In this document: in pieces, positions 1 to 4,743 of the stretch
How the letters are laid out: each line of letters opens with the position of its first letter
Position numbering within the stretch: position 1 is the first letter of the stretch
DNA from: Galactobacter sp.
GTDB lineage: Bacteria; Actinomycetota; Actinomycetes; Actinomycetales; Micrococcaceae
Reading direction: 5' to 3'
NCBI GenBank assembly: GCA_022712075.1
Contig: JALAHE010000030.1
Location: 1-8,807 of the forward strand
Length of the DNA: 8,807 nucleotides
Program-made: the position numbers and the translations under genes
The notes under the pieces: model-generated
The model's input: the letters and a program-made list of their open reading frames with translations, nothing else
Told to the model about the DNA's origin: nothing
Database searches by the model: none

Positions 1-40
1 CATGCGCGATCACGCGCGGACGCCCCGGAAGCTGTTCCAC
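1..40 (-). CDS. 5' end of a divergent leftward gene (partial, tentative)
   Basis: A possible coding start on the minus strand: GTG at 40-38 opens a frame that stays open to the window edge and reads V-E-Q-L-P-G-R-P-R-V-I-A-H. The start is chosen because a TACGAT box on the same strand ends 6 nt before it, the same geometry as the rightward gene across the intergenic region; no Shine-Dalgarno sequence is present. Thirteen residues are too few to assign a family. In corynebacteria and mycobacteria the gene divergent from the idsA-type prenyl synthase encodes a methylenetetrahydrofolate reductase (MetF or its relative), so that is the leading guess, from gene order only. An in-frame ATG is not available before the edge; the ATG at 3-1 is in another frame. 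Confidence 0.35.
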   Translation of the reverse strand, partial: MEQLPGRPRVIAH

Positions 41-46
41 CCGCCC

Positions 47-52
47 ATCGTA
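47..52 (-). promoter_or_regulatory. Candidate -10 box of a leaderless leftward promoter
   Basis: Read on the minus strand this is TACGAT, matching the actinobacterial TANNNT -10 pattern. Six bases separate it from GTG at 40-38, so transcription would begin at or next to the start codon. No convincing -35 hexamer is seen about 17 nt upstream, which is common for such promoters. Confidence 0.4.
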
Positions 53-99
53 GTGAGCCGCCCCGACGCTTGGCCCACCGAGCCCCGCGCCGCCAACGC

Positions 100-105
100 T
101 ACGAT
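100..105 (+). promoter_or_regulatory. Candidate -10 box of a leaderless rightward promoter for the prenyl synthase gene
   Basis: TACGAT fits the TANNNT -10 pattern and ends 6 nt before GTG at 112, the distance expected if the start codon is also the 5' end of the mRNA. The GGAGG at 106-110 is only one base from the GTG, too close to work as a normal ribosome binding site, which favours the leaderless reading. No clear -35 element is seen. Confidence 0.45.
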
Positions 106-111
106 GGAGGG

Positions 112-1185
112 GTGACGTTCTCCCCCGCCCAACAGCCAGAGTTCACCCGCGCCCTCGACGCGAAGCTCACGGGCTTCCTGGACGAACAGCTGGCCACGGT
201 GCGCTCCATCTCCCCCGACGCCGCAGAGCTGCTCGTCTCGATCGCCGATCTCACGCGCGGCGGCAAGAGACTGCGCCCGTTGTTTGCGTTCTGGGGCGCG
301 CAGGCCGCCGGCGGTGAGGTGAGCGAGGAGTCGATCGTGGGCCTCGGGGCCGGCCTCGAGCTCTTCCCGGCGGCCGCCCTGCTCCACGACGACATGATCG
401 GCCATTCGGACACGCGCCGCGGCGCCCCCAGCGTGCACCGACGCTTCGAGGCAACGCACCGCGGTGGCGGATGGGACCTGGATCCGGCCGACTTCGGCCT
501 CGCCGCCGCCGTGCTGGCTGGCGACCTCGCGCTCTCCCTAAGCGAGCAGGCCTTCGCGGGCTCCACGCCCCTGCCGCGCACGCGCCAGATCTTCGACGCC
601 ATGCGCCTACAGGTGATGGCCGGGCAGTACCTCGACGTCTTGGAGGAGCAGATCGGCGGCGCCCGCGACCCCGAGCGCGCGGTCGAGGCGGCCCGCACCG
701 TGGTCCGCTACAAGAGCGCCAAGTACTCGGTCGAGAACCCCGTGCTGCTCGGGGCGGCGCAGGCCGGCGCGAGCGAGGAGCTGCTGCGCGGCCTCTCGGC
801 CTTTGCCCTCCCGCTCGGCGAGGCCTTCCAGCTGCGCGATGACGAGCTCGGCGTCTTCGGCGATCCGGAGACCACGGGCAAGCCGGCCGGCGACGATCTT
901 CGCGAGGGCAAGCGCACCGTCCTCGTGGCCCTGACCCTGCACCGCGCCGACGCGGCCGGTCGCATGGCGCTCCTCGACGCGCTGGCCGACCCGAGCCTCG
1001 ACGAGGCAGGCGTGCGCGCCGCCCGCGAGGCGATGATCGCCTCCGGCGCCCGCGCCGAGCACGAAGGCATCATCGAGCAGCTCACGCGCACCGCCTTCGA
1101 GGCGCTCGACGCGCTCGCGATCCCCGACGCCGCACGCGAAGGCCTGCGCGCCGCCGGCCTGGCCGCCGTCAAGCGCCGCGCCTAG
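112..1185 (+). CDS. idsA: Polyprenyl diphosphate synthase (IdsA-type, trans-isoprenyl)
   Basis: Trans-prenyltransferase that condenses isopentenyl diphosphate with an allylic diphosphate to make longer prenyl diphosphates, the precursors of quinones, carotenoids and lipid carriers; expected in the cytosol. From GTG at 112 it is 357 residues, normal for the family. Visible motifs are GGKRLRP (K52-P56), the first aspartate-rich motif LLHDDMIGHSDTRRG (D93, D94, D100), and the second, FQLRDDELGVFGDPETTGKPAGDDLREGKRT (D243, D244), the last typical of actinobacterial IdsA proteins. The first motif is odd: its usual third aspartate is G97. Small residues A88/A89 just before it suggest a product longer than C15, possibly geranylgeranyl diphosphate, but chain length is inference. 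An upstream in-frame TTG at 70 is rejected because it would place the promoter inside the gene and lacks a ribosome site. Its convergent neighbour is a Rv2175c-like gene, recalling the mycobacterial idsA2-Rv2175c cluster, but without mptA between. Confidence 0.88.
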   Translation: MTFSPAQQPEFTRALDAKLTGFLDEQLATVRSISPDAAELLVSIADLTRGGKRLRPLFAFWGAQAAGGEVSEESIVGLGAGLELFPAAALLHDDMIGHSDTRRGAPSVHRRFEATHRGGGWDLDPADFGLAAAVLAGDLALSLSEQAFAGSTPLPRTRQIFDAMRLQVMAGQYLDVLEEQIGGARDPERAVEAARTVVRYKSAKYSVENPVLLGAAQAGASEELLRGLSAFALPLGEAFQLRDDELGVFGDPETTGKPAGDDLREGKRTVLVALTLHRADAAGRMALLDALADPSLDEAGVRAAREAMIASGARAEHEGIIEQLTRTAFEALDALAIPDAAREGLRAAGLAAVKRRA

Positions 1186-1203
1186 CCCGGCTTTCCAGGC
1201 ACC

Positions 1204-1265
1204 CAACGGAAGGAGGGGCTGGTGTCCGACGTCGCGACGTCGGGCACCAGCCCCTCCTTCCGTTG
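1204..1265. terminator. Bidirectional terminator, 62-nt palindrome
   Basis: The two arms pair base for base from C1204-G1265 inward to C1233-G1236, with a single G-T wobble (T1225-G1244) and no other mismatch; in RNA a TCGCGA end loop would cap about 29 pairs. It begins 18 bp after the prenyl synthase stop and lies 30 bp past the stop of the leftward Rv2175c-like gene, so it can serve both converging transcripts. There is no T-tract, as is usual for GC-rich actinobacteria. Confidence 0.85.
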
Positions 1266-1268
1266 ATT

Positions 1269-1291
1269 GGGCGGCGCCTCAGGCGCCTGCC
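1269..1291 (-). terminator. Small GC-rich hairpin just past the Rv2175c-like gene
   Basis: GGCGCC at 1273-1278 pairs with GGCGCC at 1282-1287 around a TCA loop, and G1269-G1270 can pair with C1290-C1291 across two mismatches. It starts 4 bp after the leftward stop codon. It may help end that transcript, but the large palindrome next to it is the stronger signal. Confidence 0.25.
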
Positions 1292-1295
1292 GCGA

Positions 1296-1658
1296 CTACC
1301 AGGCCAGGGCCTGGGCGCGGCGGCGGATCTCCGTCTTGCGGCCCTCGCGCAGCGCCTGCATGGGCGTGCCGGGCAGCGTCTCGTCGGCGGTAAAGAGCCA
1401 CGCGATCATCTCGGCGTCGGAATAGCCGGCGTCGCCGAGCACCGTGATGGTGCCCGTCAGCGCGTCCACGATCTTGCCGTCCTCGACAAACGCCGCGGGC
1501 GCGGACAGCGCCTTGTTCTCGCCGCGCTTGACCGCCACGATCTGGCGCTGGTCCAGCAGGCGGTGCACCTCCCGCAGCTCGGCCCCCAGGGCCTCCATCA
1601 GGTCGGGGACGGTCAGCCACTCGCCGACCAGGGCGTCAAGTTCCTCGTTGTTGCTCAC
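1296..1658 (-). CDS. Rv2175c-family DNA-binding protein
   Basis: Small (120 residues) soluble protein of the actinobacterial Rv2175c family, which in Mycobacterium tuberculosis is a DNA-binding winged-helix protein and a substrate of the Ser/Thr kinase PknL. The N-terminal part, about residues 14-58, is the helix-turn-helix (WLTVPDLMEALG...VHRLLDQRQIVAVKRG). The C-terminal family domain, about 62-120, has the recognisable elements GTITVLGDAGYSD, MIAWLFTADETLPGTPMQALREG and RRRAQALAW at the very end. Start is GTG at 1658-1656, giving the SNNEELDAL N-terminus; no Shine-Dalgarno sequence is seen, and only a weak GAAACT sits 6 nt upstream, so a leaderless transcript is possible but unproven. The tail before the helix-turn-helix is short and has no threonine before T16, so the mycobacterial kinase target near residue 9 is not kept. 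Its DNA targets are unknown. Confidence 0.88.
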   Translation of the reverse strand: MSNNEELDALVGEWLTVPDLMEALGAELREVHRLLDQRQIVAVKRGENKALSAPAAFVEDGKIVDALTGTITVLGDAGYSDAEMIAWLFTADETLPGTPMQALREGRKTEIRRRAQALAW

Positions 1659-1712
1659 GGCTCAAGTTTCCCACACGCGACGCCCCGGCGCCGCCGCCCG
1701 CCGGCGCGCTGT

Positions 1713-1740
1713 TTTGCACCGCGCCGTGATCGTGTAGATT
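1713..1740 (+). promoter_or_regulatory. Candidate promoter of the LysM-transglycosylase gene
   Basis: TAGATT at 1735-1740 is a good -10 hexamer, and TTTGCA at 1713-1718 (16-bp spacer) or TTGCAC one base later could be the -35. Transcription would start near 1747, giving a leader of about 90 nt. It is the only AT-richer patch in the 179-bp intergenic region shared with the leftward Rv2175c-like gene. Confidence 0.45.
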
Positions 1741-1791
1741 CACACGAGTCACAAATGCATCACGAGTCACATCAGTCACAAGCGACACATC
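1738..1791 (+). promoter_or_regulatory. 9-bp-phased GTCACA direct-repeat array, possible MtrA operator
   Basis: Six successive 9-bp units starting at 1738, 1747, 1756, 1765, 1774 and 1783 read ATTCACACG, AGTCACAAA, TGCATCACG, AGTCACATC, AGTCACAAG and CGACACATC. Exact GTCACA occurs at 1748, 1766 and 1775, and CACGAGTCACA is repeated exactly at 1743 and 1761. Mycobacterial MtrA is known to bind tandem 9-nt motifs of the GTCACAgcg type, and MtrA controls cell-wall hydrolase genes in actinobacteria. The array overlaps the end of the -10 box and the expected start site, a position that suits repression. The regulator is inferred. Confidence 0.55.
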
Positions 1792-1823
1792 CGTCGCCGT
1801 CCGGCGTGGCCCGTCCCGTCCGT

Positions 1824-1829
1824 GAGGAA
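1824..1829 (+). promoter_or_regulatory. Ribosome binding site of the LysM-transglycosylase gene
   Basis: GAGGAA lies 8 nt before ATG at 1838 and fixes that start, which also gives a well-formed signal peptide. Confidence 0.75.
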
Positions 1830-1837
1830 GCCCTGTC

Positions 1838-3154
1838 ATGCCTCTGAACCCTCCCCGCCGCCGATCGCCGCTGCACGGCGCGATCGTCACGGCGACGTTG
1901 CCCGTGATCACGCTGGCCGGCATCACCGTCGCCGCCGCGCCCGCCGAGGCCGCTCCGGGGCCAGCCGGCATGGCGCCGACCGCCAAGAACATCGCCGCGT
2001 CCAAGGCGCGGATCACCGCGTCCCTGCAGGCCAGTGCCGCGAAGAAGAGCATGAGCAACACGGTGACGGTCAAGCGCGGGGACAGCCTGTGGGCCATCGC
2101 GACCCGCAATCAGGTCTCCCTGGCGCAGCTCCTGAAGCTCAACGGGCTCAAGGCTTCCGACGTCATTCACCCGGGTGACCGCCTCGTGTTGCGCGCGACG
2201 AGTGCCTCGAGCTCCTCGACCAAGGCGTCCTCCGGTGCGAGCAAGGTGGCAGCCTCCGGCACGAAGGCCACGAGCCACACCATCAAGGCCGGCGACACCC
2301 TCTCGGGGATCGCCCACCGTTACGGGATCTCGCTCTCCAGCCTGCTGAAGCTCAACTCGCTCAAGGCCTCGGCGGTGATCTACCCCGGGCAGAAACTCAA
2401 GCTTGGCGCCGCCGCGACGACGTCCTCCGCCTCCGGCTCCACCAAGAAGCCCACGGTGTCCGCCTCCACCGGCACGAGCGCCGTCAAGGCCTCGTCCACC
2501 CACACCATCGCCTCGGGCGACACGCTCTCCGGGATCGCTGCGAAGTACTCGGTCTCGCTCAACGAGCTGCTCGCGGCCAACGGCCTGAACCGCTCCTCGA
2601 TCATCTACGTGGGGCGCACCCTCAAGCTCCCGGCCACGGCGTCCAAGAGCACCTCGAGCGCGAGCTCCACTGGAAGCATTCCCAAGACGTTCCTCCACTA
2701 CACCTACTCCGACGCGACAAACCGCTCGGCCAACGCGAACAAGGCGACACTGAACGCCCGCACGGTCCCCAGCCGCGCGCAGATGCGCCAGATCGTCATC
2801 GCCGAGGCCAAGCGCCAGGGCGTGAACCCCGCCCTGGCCGTGGGGCACGCGAGCGTCGAGTCCGGCTTCGACGCCCGGGCCGTCTCCCCCGCCAACGCCC
2901 TGGGCGTCATGCAGATGCTGCCGAGCACTGGCGAGTGGATGTCCCAGCGCATGGGCCGCAAGCTCGATCTGCTCGACCCGTACGACAACGTGGCGGCAGG
3001 CGTCGCCTACATCAAGTACCTGCAGTCGACGGCGCGCAACGTCAACGAGGGCATCGGCGCCTACTACGCGGGACCTGCCGGCGTGGTGAAGCGCGGCCTG
3101 AAGAACGACGTTCTCGACTACGTGAACAAGGTCAAGGCGGCCATGGCGAGCTGA
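1838..3154 (+). CDS. Secreted LysM-repeat lytic transglycosylase (SLT domain)
   Basis: Secreted peptidoglycan hydrolase, 438 residues, expected in the cell wall, where the LysM modules would hold it on glycan chains while the C-terminal domain cleaves them. The N-terminus is a signal peptide: basic PRRR at 6-9, hydrophobic stretch about 15-34, likely cleavage after AEA at 38. Three LysM domains follow at about 75-118, 146-189 and 221-264, each with a GDSLWAIA/GDTLSGIA start and a hydrophobic P/V-G-x-x-L-x-L end, joined by Ser/Thr/Ala/Lys-rich linkers. The transglycosylase domain spans about 312-436: ASVESGFDARAVSP carries the expected catalytic glutamate E341, then ALGVMQMLPSTGEW, NVAAGVAYIKYL and AYYAGPAGVV. 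The tyrosine in AYYAG replaces the asparagine of the classic AYNAG, as in other actinobacterial LysM-SLT proteins, so it is not a sign of inactivity. The gene has its own promoter and a GTCACA repeat array upstream, and a strong hairpin downstream. Confidence 0.9.
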   Translation: MPLNPPRRRSPLHGAIVTATLPVITLAGITVAAAPAEAAPGPAGMAPTAKNIAASKARITASLQASAAKKSMSNTVTVKRGDSLWAIATRNQVSLAQLLKLNGLKASDVIHPGDRLVLRATSASSSSTKASSGASKVAASGTKATSHTIKAGDTLSGIAHRYGISLSSLLKLNSLKASAVIYPGQKLKLGAAATTSSASGSTKKPTVSASTGTSAVKASSTHTIASGDTLSGIAAKYSVSLNELLAANGLNRSSIIYVGRTLKLPATASKSTSSASSTGSIPKTFLHYTYSDATNRSANANKATLNARTVPSRAQMRQIVIAEAKRQGVNPALAVGHASVESGFDARAVSPANALGVMQMLPSTGEWMSQRMGRKLDLLDPYDNVAAGVAYIKYLQSTARNVNEGIGAYYAGPAGVVKRGLKNDVLDYVNKVKAAMAS

Positions 3155-3170
3155 TCGCCCCCGCTCACCA

Positions 3171-3216
3171 CGCAACAGGGCGGGCCATCCCTTCGGGGAT
3201 GGCCCGCCCTGTTGCG
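3171..3216. terminator. Bidirectional terminator, 21-bp stem with TTCG loop
   Basis: Perfect inverted repeat: arm 3171-3191 pairs with 3196-3216, leaving TTCG closed by C-G, the very stable UUCG tetraloop. It lies 16 bp after the LysM gene stop and 13 bp past the stop of the leftward histidine kinase gene, so it can end transcripts from both sides. No T-tract follows on either strand. Confidence 0.88.
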
Positions 3217-3229
3217 TTGCCCTTGCGGC

Positions 3230-4693
3230 CTAGTCCTTCGGCAGCGGCAGGTCCATGCGCACGCGGGTGCCGCCCTCCGCTCGGTCCTCCCACCACATCG
3301 CGCCGCTGAGCTCGGCGGAGACCAAGGTCTTCACGATCTGCGTGCCCAGGCCGCCGCTTGGCATCACGCCACCCAGCCCCACGCCGTCGTCCTCCACGTC
3401 AACGAGGAGACGCTCGCCACCCTCCTGCGTGAGGCGCTCAGCGCGGACCACCACGGTGCCATCGCGCTCGGCGAGGCCGTGCTCCACGGCGTTGGAGACG
3501 AGCTCGTTGAGCACGAGCGAGAAGGGCGTGGCGAGGTCACTCGGCAGATCGCCGAAGCTGCCCACGCGGCGCGTGAGCACCGTGGTGCCCGGGGAGGCGA
3601 GCTCGGCCGCCATGCGAATCTGGCGGTCGACGAGCTCGTCGAAGGGCACGTTCTGGCTCAGGCCGTGGCTGAGCGCATCGTGGACTTGCGCGATGACGCC
3701 CACGCGGCGCATCGCCTCCTCGAGCCCGCGCTTGCCCTCCTCGGACTGCATGCGGCGGGACTGCATGCGCAGGAGCGCCGCGACCGTCTGGAGGTTGTTC
3801 TTCACGCGGTGGTGGATCTCGCGGATCGTCGCATCCTTCGACACGAGCTCCTTTTCGCGCCGGCGCAGCTCGGTGACGTCGCGGGCCAGGACCAGCGCGC
3901 CGTAGCGCCCCTCCTCGGTCCTCAGGGGAATGGCGCGCACGTTGAGCCCCACGCCGCCCGCCTCGATCTCGGCCCTCCACGGCATGCGCCCGGAGAGCAC
4001 GAGCGGCAGGGACTCATCAACGACCTTGGTGCTCGTGGCGGCGGCCTCGACGACGTCCGTGAGTCGGCGGCCGTCGAGGGAATCGACGCCGCCCAGGCGC
4101 CGGAAGGCCGAGACGCCGTTGGGGCTCGCGTACTCGACGACGCCTCCGCGGTCCAGGCGCACGAGCCCGTCGCCGACGCGCGGGGCGCCGCGTCGCCCAC
4201 CCGTCGGCGTCGCGAAGTCGGGCCACAGCCCGCGCGAGACCATGACGAGCAGGTCGTGGGCGCTCGAGCGATAGGTCTGTTCGAGCCGGGAGGAGGTGCG
4301 GGCGCGCGCGACGTCCGCGTGGATCGTCAGGACGCCGAGGGTCCTCCCGTGCCGGACGACCGGGACCGCCTCCACGCGCAGGGCGTGCTCCGGCGTGAAG
4401 TGGTGCTCCGGCGCCCGCACCGGGGCGCCGGAGTCGATGGCCTCCTGGGCCAGGGCGCGCAGGCCCCTGCGCATGCGTTGCCCCACAAAATCCGTGTGGA
4501 ACACGGTGTGCGTCGTGGAGGGACGCACGTGGGCCAGGGCTGTGAGTGCCCCGGAGGCACCGTTGGCCCACAGCACGATGTCGGCGAAGGCCAGGTCGGA
4601 GACCAGCTGCCAGTCGCCCACCAGCAGGTGGAGCCACTCCTCATCCTCGCTGCTCAGTTGCGCCGATTCTCTGACGGCATCAAACAGGCCCAT
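3230..4693 (-). CDS. pdtaS: PdtaS-like cytosolic sensor histidine kinase
   Basis: Histidine kinase of 487 residues resembling actinobacterial PdtaS, which phosphorylates the ANTAR-domain RNA-binding antiterminator PdtaR. No membrane segment or signal peptide is visible, so it should be cytosolic. Order of parts: N-terminal GAF-like sensor about 18-150 (LVGDWQLVSDLAFADIVLW, then VRPSTTHTV); PAS domain about 172-285 (RVGDGLVRLDRGGVVEYASPNGVSAFRRLGG); HisKA_2 dimerisation domain from about 286 with EIHHRVKNNLQTVAALLRMQ, H295 aligning with the phospho-acceptor; ATPase domain about 385-485 with N box LNELVSNAVEHG (N396, N401), DDGVG (D436-G439) and GGLGTQIV (G448-G450). All catalytic motifs look intact. 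ATG at 4693 is supported by GAGGAG 11 nt upstream. It starts 50 bp after the glutamate dehydrogenase gene on the same strand with no hairpin between, so the two are probably co-transcribed. No pdtaR is in the window. Confidence 0.82.
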   Translation of the reverse strand: MGLFDAVRESAQLSSEDEEWLHLLVGDWQLVSDLAFADIVLWANGASGALTALAHVRPSTTHTVFHTDFVGQRMRRGLRALAQEAIDSGAPVRAPEHHFTPEHALRVEAVPVVRHGRTLGVLTIHADVARARTSSRLEQTYRSSAHDLLVMVSRGLWPDFATPTGGRRGAPRVGDGLVRLDRGGVVEYASPNGVSAFRRLGGVDSLDGRRLTDVVEAAATSTKVVDESLPLVLSGRMPWRAEIEAGGVGLNVRAIPLRTEEGRYGALVLARDVTELRRREKELVSKDATIREIHHRVKNNLQTVAALLRMQSRRMQSEEGKRGLEEAMRRVGVIAQVHDALSHGLSQNVPFDELVDRQIRMAAELASPGTTVLTRRVGSFGDLPSDLATPFSLVLNELVSNAVEHGLAERDGTVVVRAERLTQEGGERLLVDVEDDGVGLGGVMPSGGLGTQIVKTLVSAELSGAMWWEDRAEGGTRVRMDLPLPKD

Positions 4694-4704
4694 GGGACGA
4701 AGCG

Positions 4705-4710
4705 CTCCTC
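4705..4710 (-). promoter_or_regulatory. Ribosome binding site of the histidine kinase gene
   Basis: GAGGAG on the minus strand, 11 nt before the ATG at 4693-4691. The spacing is a little long, but it is the only purine-rich site in the 50-bp gap. Confidence 0.5.
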
Positions 4711-4743
4711 GCGAAAGCTGGTGGGCGACGGCGCGGCTGGTGT

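Larger units (their letters stand above)
45..107. repeat. 9-bp inverted repeat holding the two divergent -10 boxes
   Basis: CCATCGTAG at 45-53 is the exact reverse complement of CTACGATGG at 99-107, with 45 bp between the arms. Each arm contains one TACGAT hexamer pointing outward. The repeat may simply reflect two similar promoters, or a site where one regulator or sigma factor acts symmetrically on both genes. Confidence 0.5.

Noticed and set aside
70..111. TTG at 70 as the start of the prenyl synthase gene
   Set aside because: The added residues are not family-like, no ribosome site precedes it, and it would put the TACGAT box within the coding region.
1743..1791. The phased repeats as a CRISPR or minisatellite fragment
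   Set aside because: Units are 9 bp with no spacers, and the array sits at the promoter start site; a regulator-binding array explains it better.
1741..1837. A possible c-di-AMP (ydaO) riboswitch in the leader of the LysM gene, since such elements often control actinobacterial wall hydrolases
   Set aside because: The leader is about 90 nt, lacks the conserved ydaO sequence blocks and stable pairing, and is largely taken up by the 9-bp repeats.
3061..3090. AYYAG instead of AYNAG in the transglycosylase domain as a sign of an inactive enzyme
   Set aside because: The tyrosine is common in actinobacterial LysM-SLT proteins, and the catalytic glutamate motif is intact.
1772..3175. A 467-codon open frame on the minus strand opposite the LysM-transglycosylase gene
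   Set aside because: Its translation is rich in Gly, Arg, Ala and Val with no family resemblance; it is a typical GC-rich shadow of a gene with clear signal peptide, LysM and SLT motifs.
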